A DNA stretch of 64,000 nt from Eudromia elegans (Eukaryota; Chordata; Aves; Tinamiformes; Tinamidae), in the NCBI GenBank assembly GCA_003342815.1, contig PTEX01000003.1:2946567-3010566 (forward strand), in the 5' to 3' direction. The position numbers and the translations under genes were made by a program. Of this stretch, positions 27,832 to 41,288 are shown piece after piece (position 1 is the stretch's first letter; every line of letters begins with the position of its first letter). The notes beneath the pieces are model-generated. The model searched no databases. It was not told where the DNA came from and was given only the letters and a program-made list of their open reading frames with translations.

Positions 27832-27860
27832 ATATATATATATACACACACACATATATA
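27832..27860 (+). repeat. Compound TA/CA microsatellite
   Basis: A TA run, an ACAC run and a second TA run are adjacent to one another. They are simple dinucleotide repeats in intronic AT-rich sequence. Confidence 0.85.
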
Positions 27861-29026
27861 AAAGGGTCTGTAGCAAGCTTCTTTCTTAATTTCAGCTAAA
27901 AAAATCAAAGCGTTACACGAGGTCACGCACTTTTGTTTTTCCCCCTGTGAGGGAGGAAAAATGCCGACAATACATTCCTGCAAGTGTTTTTTTCAATATA
28001 ATTCCTAGCAAACAGGATTCCTTACAAACCAACTTCATATACTACATTAAAACTCATCTGGAAAAGGGGTCGTTTACACTGTTTATAAAACACTGCCACA
28101 TAAAATGTGTAAAAAACATATTTCACTAAAAATAGCTTGTGTAAGTAAGGGATTAGAGTAGTTTCTGCTGCTATAATTATTCCTTTGTAGTTTTTTCCAT
28201 GATGTTTTTGAACAGTGTTTTTAACTATGTTTATTAAAGTCAGCACATGAAAAAGGATCAAAGAGAAAGCTAGTGAGAACCAAAGAAACCCCAAGCGTAT
28301 TGTGTTGTCTCACTGGGGAGTTATGCAGATTCAAGTAAACAAGTGCAAATTGTTGAGGTTTTAACGAAAATTTTCTACAATTATTGTATCTGAAGTCATT
28401 CTATATAATAACATCTGTACAGCAGATGGCCATACTGTAGAAAAGGCAAGCAATGCTCCTTTTTCTTCCTCTGTTTTAACAGTACATCTGAGATGACTAC
28501 TTTTGTCATTGTGCTTAGTTTGGTTCAGCAAATAATTCGTAAAATGCAGCTGCTGCAGATGGTCACAATAGTTATATGACTGTAAAATCAAAGACACAGT
28601 GAAGTATTCGCGTATTAGTTTCATACTATAAAAAATCTGACATTAACCCTGTTCAGCTTAAAAGGTATATCTATAAAACCTTTTTTTTTTTTAGCGTAAT
28701 AGTGAAGAACTGACATATTTAAATATTCCTTGCTCCCAAGAACCTGGGACACAGCTACTATGTATTTTTTAATTGAGTTAACTTGCATAATTTCTTTGCA
28801 ATAATGAAACAAATCTAGTTAGTAAATGTGGCATTCTTTTTCTTTAAGCTTTTGTAACACAATTAAAACAATTTCCCTTCACAGAGTTATTTACTGTTCT
28901 TCCTACTTTCCACTTTGGTTTCTACCTATTAACAATTAAAAACAAACAAACAAACAGGGTATTAAGAGGATTTTAGACACAGGTTCAATCGGGTTTCTGG
29001 AAGCGCCTTTCATACTTAGAACTTAC

Positions 29027-29180
29027 AAGCGCCTTGAAGACCCGGATCCAGCTTGTGCCATGAAAAACAACGATCCGCTTCCCCGCGCCGCCGGAGCGCG
29101 CGGCAGAGCTTGGCACCGAGAGCCTCCCATGCCGCCCACACAGCGCCCCAAGCTCGGCCTTGATCAAGCAAAGCCACCCT
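29027..29180 (-). other. CpG-rich patch ending in a GTAAGT donor; possible alternative first exon
   Basis: On the minus strand a CpG-dense stretch (29042-29180, with GCCGCGCGCTCCGGCGGCGC) is followed at 29026 by GCTT|GTAAGTTC, a full six-base match to the intron donor consensus. An 85-codon frame (29242-28985) runs across the donor. The exon bases before the donor (CTT) are not the usual AG. Splicing in that frame to the next VPS13B exon would be out of phase. A non-coding or short alternative first exon is possible but unproven. Confidence 0.3.
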
Positions 29181-30262
29181 AAGGCACTGTAGCAGGGACC
29201 ATGCACTAACCGTGGAGGGGACGTGATGGAAAGGAAGGGCATTAGGATGCTCCGAGAAAACTGGAACTATTTAAAGGATATTAACACGGCCCTTTACTCA
29301 AGTGCAGTTCTTTCTACGCTAGCATTGAGATACGTCGGGAAAAGCGTGGAAGTGGAGTCACTGTTCCTCTCTGTACTGCTTCTTTTAATGGATAAATCAA
29401 GAGTTTCGAGTTCCAGCTTTCATGCCCTACGAACCTTAGATTTTTCATTTTTAGCCTTTAAAGCAACGAAGAAGCACTTAGACTTGGTGGCCTGAGGAGA
29501 CTTATTTCTGGTGAAAAAAAAATTAACCATCACTTAGCTTGGCCTAGAACTTGCACCTCTCAGCTCTAGACTATTTTTTTTCTCTCTGCTCTCCCAAGTC
29601 CCTAGGTCTGGCTCATCTCCAAACCATGCAACTGTGCCATCTTAGTGATTTTATTAAAATACCAGTCAAACTATTTGTGAAGTTATCCAAAATTTGTCCA
29701 TCTTAAAGGAATTGATTTGGTGTTCTGCTAATTCTACCAAAGGTGTAAAATTTCTCACATTTTTGCTGTAATGAAAGTAGTTGTTGAGACAGGAAGTCTC
29801 ATTTGCTCTGTGTGACTCTCAGGTGTGCAGAGGAAGCACGTTAAAATTGAACCCTTTATAAGCCTGGAGTAGAATAATAGCATGAACCAATAACTACTAT
29901 ATTCAGGCTCCAAATTTTTTTTTTTTTTTAATAAGAAATTTATGGTCATAACGACAAATTTAGGGTCATAATGATAGTTACTGAGTTACAAACTTTTGTC
30001 CTGCAAAGTATATGTTGCATTAGCAGAACATAAGAATTAATAATTACAAGGTAGGGGATATGAACGACAAAAGGATGCACCCTTTGCTGCTACCCCACTG
30101 AAAGGAAAATTCAGGCAATTGAGTCTGTAAGAGATTTGGGATTTTCTGCAAGTTACTTGCTAGCTAGAGGCACTAGCTCTCTAAATCCCCCATGCTTTCA
30201 AACGGTTACTATACCACAATTAGAGCACATCAGTAACATTTCTGATTTTCAAAAGCGCTTAC

Positions 30263-30664
30263 CTGTAGCTTTATGTCCACTTTTGATATTCAGGCTCCCA
30301 CTGAGGCTTGATAAAGAGACTAGCAAACAAGGTTTACTTGGATGCGGGATGGTTTCCATGGAAACAACCATTTGGACAGTGTGGATGGAAATTTTCTGGA
30401 AGCAGGAAAGAGTTCTCCACCAGTTTTCTTGTACCGAAAGGTTTTGTGCGCTGCTAGCGTTTACTGGAGGCAGCAAATCCCTTGTACTGGAGTGTTTGGT
30501 CGTGGCATCCTTGTTTGTAGTGGGAGCAGTTGATTTAGTAGCCTCCTTGTTGGGTTCATAATCATTTGTGTTTACAATTTTCTTCAAAAACTGGTTTATT
30601 TGATCAAGTTTGACAAAACTGAGATTTGCCTTCAATGGTTTTGATACATCCACATTTATGTCAG
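30263..30664 (-). CDS. VPS13B: VPS13B internal exon, 402 bp
   Basis: Encodes KPLKANLSFVKLDQINQFLKK, a variable linker, then VQENWWRTLSCFQKISIH, MVVSMETIPHPSKPCLLVS and LSSLSGSLNIKS. The two ends are clearly VPS13B, while the Thr/Asn/Lys/Ser-rich middle (about exon residues 35-75) is low complexity and is the part that varies most between vertebrates as I recall the family. The acceptor ATATCTTTCTTACAG|CTG completes the Ala codon begun by the preceding exon. The donor is ACAG|GTAAGCGC, leaving one base. The first part fits a conserved VPS13B segment upstream of a likely surface loop, and the second resumes beta-rich sequence. No disruption is seen. The plus-strand 141-codon open frame over the same bases is a shadow. 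Confidence 0.95.
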
Positions 30665-33600
30665 CTGTAAGAAAGATATAGAGAGAAAAATATTAGCAGT
30701 TATAGTGCTATTACTCATTTAATGAAAAAATATTAGGCCTTTAGAGGAGATAATATTTGTATTATGTTTCATTATAGTGACTGAATCAATGGTAAAATAT
30801 AACAAGTCCATATTTTTATGAATAAATCTGATTTAAAATCTCATGAAAGGCACTATGATCAAAGCTTTACTATTTGCAATTTTAATAGAGGAAAACAACA
30901 CAATCTTAATCTTACTTCCTTTCTTCCTAGAGCTTTCTGAAAGACACATACTTTGAATGCAGGAGCCCTTATGCATCACAATGAAAATCTACTTCACATT
31001 CTCTGAGTTTTACATACAGTAGAACTATTTGACTAAACTCCAATGCCAATAATGAACAGATTTAAATGAGTGAATAACATATATATCCTTTTACTTTTGA
31101 CAAAGCTAAGATGCAGACTTCTTCAATACATTTTCACGCTTAAATGTGGAGAAAAAAAAAAAAAGAGGCAAACAAAAACTGAGGTATGGCCAGATTTGTT
31201 TGTTTTCAGGGAGACTGAAGAAACCTAATATTCTTAAAATTATGTTCTTCTCCCCTTTAGTAAATGATTTTGATACTTAACAGACTTCTGAAAACCTCAG
31301 GATTTTTAGAAATTTCAAACAGCATGAATAGCATGGATAATAGTGATATTTCTATTAGCAGTGATGTAATTACAAGAAAATTATTTCACAACAAAGAAGG
31401 ATTTTATGGTAACTGAAGCTTATTTCTGTGTCGCTATCTACTTCTTTGACAGCACATTATGCTTCATTGAAGGAATATAGTTTAAAATTAGTTTTTAAAA
31501 AATGTATTTAAAATTCAGTGTTCATTTGGGAATGGGTAGGTAAGAGAAAAAAAAAATTCACTGGTTTAGTCTTCCCCAGCCAAGAACCAAACAAAATATG
31601 ATCAAAATTCTGTGCATGCATCTAAGCTGTGTTATCTGTTCAGGGAAAAGAGCACTGCACAGTTTCCAGTCTCTATATTCTAAAAATGACACTTTTTCTA
31701 CAAGGATAAAAGAAACTTGCCAAGGGCCATTTTGATTTCTGTTATATCTCAATGAAAAAAACAATGATAACTTTCTTAGAAAAGAGTCAGTAGTACTGCA
31801 CTGGCTACAGCTACCAAATGTAAGAATAAAAACCTATTTTAATCATAAATTACAATTTTTACTTTTCTGAAAATACTTGTTCTTTTGTCAAAGACTTCCC
31901 TAGTGAACTAAAGATTGTGGCAAACACTAGACGACACTTTGGCCTAACAGAAAGGCAAACATTAAAGTTAGAACAATGGACACAAGAAAAGGACAACTTG
32001 GAAGAGTTTTTGGAATACTTAATTAGCTACTTTTTAATTAAAACCAAAGGGAAAAGCCAAATGCTTTTGAAAATCCCAACAGTAATCTTACCACTGCTCT
32101 TTACACTAAAAACTATCCAAAACATGCCTGTCTTTTTATATGAATCATCGGTTCTTTCCTCCCTTTCACTGGAGGAAAAGAGAGCTACAAAGAAAGCAGA
32201 GACCCATGTGACATTATTATATGAATATTTACTTATGACACTCAGCCAAAGAGAAAGTTTTTCCAGTTAAACCTTGTTAATAGCAACAAGTGAACAGCAT
32301 TTTTTAAAGTCTCCTGAGCTTGAAATTCAATGCACTCTAGGATTGGGGTTCCTGAACCACTGAAGCACTTCTGAAACATGTGCCTCATGGAATGGTTTTT
32401 ATTTGTTAGTGAAGTGGCAACACAGGTCTAAAATAAAACATATTTTGGTTTTGATAAATAATTAAGCATGCAGGTTAGTAAATATGAGGAAAGGACCCTT
32501 GGAAAGGACCCTTACGGACTGGTGCAGTAGCTTTTCTGTGCCAAAGCTGTATTTTACTGCTATTGGTTTCCTATGGCAGGTAGTACAGCCTCAGCAGATG
32601 AAAAAAACCACCCAAGCCCCTCCAAACTAAAAATGCTTGGGTGTAAGTTGATAGGACTTGTGGATTTGACTGAGAAAGATCTGAAGAGGAGGTGAATAAT
32701 GCAGCAATAATTAACGCTAGGCTCGTAAGCAATGCAAATGGCTTCCCTGATTTTCTTCATGGAACACTGCATTCGAACAGCGTCACACAGCAAAAATGCT
32801 GTCGTGAATGATAACTTGAACAGCTTCATATTAGGTTTTTATTATGCAGTGAATCAGCCTGGACAGAAAGCTGTGGAGCCAGAAGTATAATTGCAGAAAA
32901 TGTAACATTGGAACCTCTACTGAAAATATTTTAACTATCTCATAATGACATGGGTTATTTTTACAACTGGGGAAAGAGTATGCAATGAGATTCCTTGGCA
33001 TTTTATGTAAAAAAGTTAAAAAAAAATCCAATTGAGCAATCAACATGTTTTTAGTCTTTGTCCTGTTTTACACTTTATACTTAGCACTGTAAAAGAAACG
33101 CTAAAATTCTTTCTAAGAAAAATATATTTCAGTGATGGACAGAAAAAGTGAAAACTGATGAAATATGAAGAGCTATTTATAGCAGCTGATGAAGATAAAT
33201 GTTCAGCAGCTTTCCCAGTCATTCAAAATAGGCAAAAGAGGGATGTTACAACACGAAAACGTCACTTACATAGAGCTGCAATAAAATTCCCATGGGGCAA
33301 AACCAGGGCTACCAGCTTTGTAGTTGATTTTAAACCCCTCAGCACACCACGCAATGCAGCACAGATTCTGGGCACAAGTGTACTCTGCCCACTCTTTGCA
33401 TTGTCCAAAATTACATCAGGATTGTGACAGGGCAAAGGGTGATTTAAAGCTACCTGCAACTCCTCACCTGGATCACTTTGCATGATCACTAGAGACTCAC
33501 TGTTACAGTGATACCCCATGCTCTGGATATAAGTCATAACAGAAATACCAAATTTTTCAGGTGTACCTATTTACAGCAAATAATAAAGCAGTTCCTGCAT

Positions 33601-35254
33601 TTGTAAACAAGTTAAGTGAATTATTTCTGGTTATCAATCAAACAGAACTAGATGGAGAACTATGGAATTTTAACTGTTCTGCCTGCTTATTTCTTCACTA
33701 CATCTCTTTAGATTACCAAGGAAAATCCATGTCTGTCAATTATTAGTTTTTAATTACCCTTCACTACTTTCTGAACAGCTACTAGGAAACAGAATGATGG
33801 AATAACCATTGAGTTAAAGGGAGATTAGATACATATAAATAAATTACACTTATTATATGCTCCCACCACACCAGGAGATGACTTAACAGTGAAAGGAAAA
33901 GAATCACATTGCAGTAATGAAATCAGAGAGGGAATTTAGGTCCCAGAGGCGATTCTACAGAGTTTATGTTAACGTACACCTTGTGGGGGACCGAAAATCA
34001 ACTGGAATAGTTTCCTGAAAACTGTTTCCAGCTATTTTCTCATTTAAAATGTTCCAACTTCACTTGACCCATTAGTCATCATATTACTTACATTTATTAT
34101 GTATTTTGAAATCTATTACAAAAAACCAATGGATTCAATATGGCCTGTTTGAACAAAATCATAACAACCACAAAAGAAAACTTATAAGCAGCACTCTGAA
34201 ATTCCTGTCCGAAACAACTTCTTCCATTGTCATTTTAGTACTTATAGCTTCGGATAATAAAAAAAATAGCATTATGAGTATTTTACTATTGTTCTCTATA
34301 ACATTCTCATTTGTACTGTGAAGGCATAATTTTATTCTGTGAATTTAGGATACTATTATTCTTCAAAGGGACTTTTTATTTGGCAAGCTAAGGATGAACA
34401 AGCAACACAAAAATACACAAAGATCTCCTAGCAAGTTGCTTTAGGCCAATCCCAGATCCTAATGAAGCGACTGGGTTTATCCTAAGATATTCCGTTACTG
34501 AATTTACACCAGATTATTGCTATGATTCATAAACTACTTTCATCTATGATAGTCTAAATCTTCTTAATCTGAAAAGACAGAAAATAAACTTCACGAAAAA
34601 TATTTTTAAGTTTTCCTAACACTGGGGTCTTTTAACAGACTATGAGAGAAGTTGAACTATGAGAGAAACAAGGGGGTATTTTTGCAAGAATCTGTGAACT
34701 TCTCAAGTCCCTCACTCTGCAGCGGATCTTCCATTTCTCATAGCCAGAAGAGAAAGGCCAGATCTTTCTCCTCTGGTTGTATACAAGACTCTCTCCTCCT
34801 GTCCCAGGAACTTTCCAGAGCACCTTACAAAGCTGTAAAGTATTAAGCTTCTTATAAAAAAAATAGTCTTGCTATAAAAGAGATCAATATTTGCCTAGAA
34901 CTCATAGAAGGATTGAATTTCCCAGCCTGAAATCAAGAGGAGAGGAGTAGACAATAGGTAATCTTGAGCCTTGATTCTACTTTGGAGTCAGGGGGGCCTT
35001 TTAGTAACCAGGAAGAAACTGAATTGCTAGAATTAAGTTTCTTAAATATATATAAAAAGGAGACACACAGAGGCACATGTAAAGCAAAGATTAGTTGCAC
35101 TGTTCCCAATTGTCCTTGGTCAGGCATCAAACGAGCGACAAATTAAAAGAAACTGAAAAGCGGAAAGAATCTAAATGAATTGTTTTTATCCTCTAATTGA
35201 TCGTTCCTGATTTGGATCAAGGGAAAAGAAGGCAGAAACTCAAGACCAGGCTGC

Positions 35255-35480
35255 AGAGGCCATCTGCAGCCCATCTCGTCCTCCGCTCCTGCGGGATGGG
35301 CGCCAGGAAGCACACGGCAGTCACCACTTCTGCCGCTTGCAACGGGCGCTGTACCCCAGGCACGGAGCTCTCCGAGGCCAGCAAGGCCAACAACTGCCCC
35401 CAGGAGCCCCATGGGGAGCTCCACGCGTGAGCAAGCGGCTCACACGTCCACCACGACCTGCCAGCCACGTCAGCCAAAGG
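35255..35480. other. GC-rich, CpG-containing intronic patch
   Basis: Roughly 225 bases with clustered CpGs and open frames on both strands (108 codons on the minus). The translations show no recognisable domain. It is not part of the VPS13B coding sequence, because the neighbouring exons are contiguous. Confidence 0.6.
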
Positions 35481-36499
35481 GCGCAGCGAGACATCAGCAG
35501 GTCTGAGCTGGACACAGGCTGGCTCTGGGGACACACACTCCACTCAGGGAGGGATTTATGATACTTCAAAAACTGGTCACTACTGAACCAGGATAAACCT
35601 TTGCAGGTCTAGAACAACGGTGCCATTATAGAAGGACACTTAGGGTTACTACTACTTGTAGGATGTTGACTGAAAGGAAGCAACGTGCAACTGCCAAATA
35701 CTGTCCAGAAGCACCTCAAAGGTTGTGTGGTCAGGCCAAAAACTACAGTGGGGCTCCTCTGTATTCGGAGGCCTCTCAAAGAAAGGGGAACTTGAACGGA
35801 AGACACGTTAACCATCTCATTGCAGAGGTAGGAAAGTTAAAGCGCAGCGAGATCTACATCATAGAACAAGTTTATGGAAACAAAAAAAGTCCCTCACAAA
35901 TAGTAACTCTCTGTTAACTGCTTTAGTGGCTAAATAATACACCTTGGTTGAGAAATATGTAAAGGAGGAGAAAAGATGGTTATAAAATAGAGCAAATGCT
36001 AACAGTAAGTTTTACAAGAATCAGCAGATTTGTCAATATAAAGCAAAAGATATCAAGAAAATATTTTCACAAATTTCTACCTGGCTTAGGCACCCAGTTT
36101 CAACCTCAATACTTAACCATCTAAGTATCACTTAAAACAAGGGGTATTTCTAAATACTTCAGCTTTTTGAGAGGTACTTTGATAATTTCACACATTATTA
36201 CAAGGAAACTGCAGACAACAAATGTGTAAAGGGCAATGCCTACCGGCTGGTACACCTGCTTGAAATATTTCTGTTTGTCCTTTTAATCAAATAAATATAA
36301 TTTCATGCCTACAGTGTCAGTGCTTTAAAAACTTGTTTGTAAAAGAGCAAAGGGAGGAAAAAAACCTAGTAGAAAGCTCAAAAGTTTTGCAAATGACCCA
36401 GAGTTAATTAGAAAAGTCTGCACCCTGGCTAGTTCCCCTTCTCACGTGTCAGCTCTCATTAAATCAAAAAATTCTCATTTCAAAGTTAACAAACACCAT

Positions 36500-36900
36500 G
36501 GTTAACAAAACTGTTAAACTGGGATCAAGTGGGCACATTCCGAGGTTTATATATGATGTCATGCTAAGCAGCCCACAGCTGAACTTGCGAGTAGTATGAA
36601 TGATTTTTCAATATATTAAGTATCTGATCTAATGCTAATTTTCTCTCTATAGGCTAACTGTGCTGGGAACAGGTGGCCCTGCTTTCAATTACGGAGGGCT
36701 AACATGCCAGTGTGAGGCCTGGATTAGTTCACCTTCTCACAGGGAATTTGCCTCGGTTGGGAATGGATTTATTATGGCTTCACACATGGAACGGAGCTCA
36801 TGTCAGCTGAGGGCAGTGATACATCATATGATTCAAATTAACCTGCTGTGGACTGTTCCGCAGGGCTGATACTGTGTATTAAAATGACGACATTTTTAAA
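36500..36900. other. High-complexity intronic segment, possible conserved non-coding element
   Basis: Unlike its AT-rich surroundings this stretch is balanced in composition and lacks repeats or simple sequence. It includes ATGATGTCATGCTAAGCAG near 36.55 kb. No frame is recognisable. The suggestion of constraint is impression only and would need alignment. Confidence 0.25.
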
Positions 36901-39890
36901 ACAGCTTGAAAGAAACCAGGATGGCTGAAGTGCAATGGTTCCAATTTGTTCCAACTAATCTATCACCTGCTGGAGATATTATTCTAGTGGGTTTCTGGTA
37001 GCTGCTATTTTCCAGGTTTCTCCAAGCCACTGACCTTGCTAATGGATACGATTGTTGCCTTTGGAAAGGGGAAAAAAACCTTGAAGTGAGAGCGATGGGG
37101 CAGCTTTGTTTGCTGCTTTTCATGTGTAACCACAGCCACGGTGCAGAGCTTCTCCCAGTGTCCCGGCAGCACCGGAGAAAGACTCGGCCGAAAAAGAACA
37201 ACCCAAATTCCTGCTTCAGCATCCAACGGGAAATGGCATTTCGTAGCTTGTCTGGATAGTCTGCTCTACAGAAATGATTTCAAATGGCAAAATATCAAGG
37301 ATCTGAGTTATTTCACACCTACCCTCTTTCCAAGAAAATCCTGGAAGAAGGGGATTTTGGCATAAAATGTTTATATTTTGCTTGTATAAGTGTTTTAAGA
37401 CAATTTGCAAGCTGTGCTTCATGAATTAATGAAATGTTCTGTATCACACGCAGAAAAAAATGTCAGAAGACAGCTTTTAAAGCCAAAATGCAAGGGTTTT
37501 TTTTTTTTAGAAAATTCTAAAGAAAGAATAAGTAGACAAAAAAACCAAACTATAAAAAGAACTGCAACAAGTTGGTCGTATTTATTGTTCACCCAACAAA
37601 TAATTTCTAATGTTGAAGCAATAATAGTTCATTCATAGGCATTTGAGACGAATTCAATGTAGAATCCAGTTGTTACTGAAGAGAATATAAAAGAGAATGA
37701 GTTGTGGACACTGATGGCGATGGAATTTAAACAATTTTAAATAGTGAGTTACTGTAGAAAGAGAAAAAATAGTCCCTTAATACATTGTAGGGTTAAAGTC
37801 GAGGTCTATTCCCACCGGCCTGATGATGAATGCTTATTTCTCCTAGGATCCTATTACCTAAAATCTGGAAGAAATATCATTTTTCTTTAGTTGCCAAAAA
37901 TGTACAAAATAATCAACTCATGTGGCAAGAAGTGCATTAATGTATCCTGTTATTCCCATTTAATTAGTGGTTTCCAAGTTTAGCTACTTGCTGTAGTTTT
38001 TTGATCTCCTGGTTAATACGGACTGACAACCTGGTTTCCTGTGTGGTGAAAATATACAATTTTTCTGGGGAACACTATCTACTTATCTACTTTTACTGAC
38101 AAACTATTTACAAGGAGCACAGATTTTATTTTAGGCAGCAAACACTGGGGACCATTTGCAGATTTTTTTCCTTTAACTGCTCATATAATAGCTTGCATCA
38201 TAAAACATAGGCATGTTTGACCCTTTTATCTGAAATTTAACCTCAGCATGCCAACAAAGTATTTCTGAAGAAATATGATATTATGATTAAACCACTGAGC
38301 TTCAAATACTGAAATGCAACAGAAAATTGTATTCTTAGTATCATAACTGCTATATCCAGATTTGTGTCTGCGTATGCACCACTTTCAAAAATGCCCTGAG
38401 AAGCAGATCAGCTCCACCCAACAGCTACCATCTATTAGCATGCATACATAAAGGAACAAAACCTATGCAGCATGTCCTGAGAAAACATGCAGAAGAGCAG
38501 CACTGTTATATGGCAGATGTGCACAAGCAAGCTGTAGGCCTTTGACTGAGGCATGCCCGTAAGCACAAGTACTCCAGCAGTGCATTTGCTTATTCAGTTT
38601 ATTAGCTATCATGTCTCCTGTCCCTTGTCTGTTGATCTTACAGGAGTTGTGAAGGGGTTTGCTGAGGTTCTTGTCCTTGAGGAACAGCTGTGGGCTTTGT
38701 TTGGACCCAGTACCATAGAAGCGCTCTGGAAGAAGCCATGGTCAGACGTTTTCCTCCCTGCAAAGTTAATAACTTCTTCCCAGTAGTGTGCTAATGAGTT
38801 GCCAAACATCCATAACATTCTTGCGTGTGTTACTCTGATGCAATCACATGTTGAAAGTGTCCTTCCTTAGTGATCCAAGGAAACTTCCAATCCCCACGGA
38901 ATGCTTGTTGGTTAAAGCTAGTTTATTCAGAAAGGATCTCCTGTTGTAACACTGGGGATTAGAAAAATCTCCGAAGAAATCCAGCTCTGTTTTGTTCTGC
39001 ACCCTGCTAAAGCATTTTATTGAAATTCAGGGTAATTATTGTTGAGTCATGTTTAATGGTCATACCAATTACCAGGGAAGAGATGATAAAAATGAATGCT
39101 TCTTAGCTCAGAGATCTTGGAGGAAGGTTCTGAAGTTATATATACCTTAGAATGACAAGCAGTCTGAAGTTCACAATGTACTAATTTACTGCTTTTCAGT
39201 TCCTTATTTAGCCAAATGCTATGGAGGGGAGAGCTTTAACACCGATTCAGGATCTAAATTGCTGCCAGTGGGCTGGAACTCAGACCATGCTTATCAACAC
39301 ACTGAGCTGGATTGCAAAGCCACGGACATCCTTCTCTGCTAGTTTAGCTAGACTGGCCTACTGAGAGGACACCGTCATAGAAACATCTCCAAACGAATAA
39401 CTAAATATATAAGCTGGGCCAGAAAACTACAATGAGAACCTTGAGAAATGGGGAATGGAGAGACAAGGCACTGAGAATTTGAAAATCTGCCAGAGCTGGG
39501 GAGACAGAGGATTGGAAAAATTGGGGAAAAAAAAAAAAAGGATAAAGCAAAATCAACTTGGCAGCAGTGACCAAGGCAGAACACATTTCCTTTCTGCTTT
39601 TGGACTTCACCCCAAAGATCCTGACTCTTAATAGTCCTCTGCTTTCATCAAGTATCTGTAATGTCACTGATGATTGCTATCTTTTTCCCTCCTATGCAGG
39701 TCATGCTTAGTATGAAAATCCACTATTCCTATCAATGAATTTGTTAGTTCAAATGGCAGTGGAATATGCAGTGGGTCTGAAGGTTCGCAATCCTACCAAT
39801 GAAGCCAAATAGGGACCAATATAACAAAACTTCTGCATAGATGTTTTTAAAATCTTGTAATAAAAGAACGTACAGCAAATTAAAAACTAT

Positions 39891-39922
39891 AACTAACTAA
39901 CTAACTAACTAAATAAATAAAT
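39891..39922 (+). repeat. Compound tetranucleotide microsatellite (AACT)n(AAAT)n
   Basis: Five or so copies of AACT run directly into three copies of AAAT. The second motif differs by one base and looks like a mutated extension of the first. Confidence 0.9.
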
Positions 39923-41288
39923 GGTAATATTGAATTTATTTTCTCAAAAGTCCTGCCTAAGTAGAAAAGTGGAGTTGCAAGTTAGGCTTCCCAGTCAGCT
40001 GGCCAGTCTCTGTTCCTCATTCTCTGGTGGCTCAACTTTACGTGCAGAAGTGATTGCGGCTTTATCCAAAGGTGAAAGGAACTGTGCTTGCAGCGTCTGA
40101 ATTTCTATGTTTTCTAAATATCTTGGAAAATGAAATTGTATGTTTTAAATGAGTAACCTAAAAACAATTGTATAAACTTTCATTTTCTGGAGTTGCCTTC
40201 TGTGAAATCTGCAGGGTATACTAATCCATCACTCATGGAAAGATTGTGCAGGTAAATTACTATATCTATAGTAGTTCACAACTTCAAGAACCGAGCAATA
40301 TATCAGAGAAACTATTTTGTTGTAGGACCAAGTTTAAACGGTGTGCTGTAAATAATGCATTAGCGTGCATTGGAAGGTGAATGAGCAGGAAAACCCAGTA
40401 CTGAGGAGCTGCTCACTACATGACAGGTAACAGATCATTCTGTGTGCTAAGTGAAGTAAGGCAGGTCAAGAAAAAAAATAGCAGTATGGTTCAACAAATT
40501 GCAATAAATACAAACAACGGGTGAATTATGGAAGAAAAATGTAAGCATGTTTTAGAACTTTTAATGCAACTTGATATTCTAAATTAGCAACGTAATTATA
40601 AACATTATAAACACAGAATTGACAAAAAAGATATGTATAATGTACTTCGAATTGCAAGAGTTATTCCTCAGGAGTGAAACTTCAAGTCATTTACATTATT
40701 CTACATAAATGCTAATATACCACACCTCTCATATTCTGTATTAGTTACACAAATATGGTACAAATATTCTCTCAGTTTTATAGTACCAACATTGTAGGTG
40801 ACACAAATTTGTAATGGCTGGTACCCAGAATCCAATGACCTCAAGAGAAAAAGATTCATAGAAACCTTCAGAAATAAGTTCAGAAAGCCAAGGCTGCCAT
40901 TGTTTGGCGAAACATAACTTCAGCAACATTTTAAGTAGCAGTTGGTATAGGGCTAGAATCAGGTAGCTTTCATTTTGTTGGAAATGTGCCAACCTCAGGC
41001 TTCTAAAAGAATAAGATTTCTAGATTTAGCCTAAAAAAAACCCAAAACAAAAAAACCCCTACCCAACTAGTCAGGCCTTAAACCCATGTAAGGTCAGTTC
41101 AGGTCTGACTATTCCTCCACTCTTACCTCATGTTCAGGGTAATTGCTGAAGGAGAATTCCACCCGCACCAACACAGATTACAACTTTTCGTTTTTTTTTT
41201 CCTGATTATCTAATGAACTGGTATGTATATGTGTGCCTATCTAGGAATAAAGTACATTAGAAAGCAGAGATGAAAGTGCAATGCTTAC

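Larger units (their letters stand above)
19124..30262 (-). other. VPS13B: VPS13B intron of 11,139 bp
   Basis: Donor GTAAGCGC at 30262 and acceptor CTCTTTTTAG at 19124. Contents: an unexplained 155-codon open frame at 20.19-20.65 kb, GC-richer patches near 22.9 and 29.1 kb, a 10-bp-phased TTTGCA triplet at 23.17 kb, a small palindrome at 26.57 kb and a TA/CA microsatellite at 27.83 kb. I recognise no transposon of known family in it. Confidence 0.88.
30665..41288 (-). other. VPS13B: VPS13B intron of 10,624 bp
   Basis: Donor GTAAGCAT at 41288 and acceptor TTTCTTACAG at 30665. It contains a CpG-rich patch at 35.26-35.48 kb, a high-complexity stretch at 36.5-36.9 kb, and an AACT/AAAT microsatellite at 39.89 kb. 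Plus-strand open frames such as the 117-codon one at 31.9 kb have no recognisable domain. Confidence 0.88.

Noticed and set aside
30136-30561. 141-codon plus-strand frame
   Set aside because: Antisense shadow of the 402-bp VPS13B exon.
31917-32270. 117-codon plus-strand frame beginning with Met
   Set aside because: Not a recognisable protein, no supporting splice or promoter signals, and opposite to the host gene.
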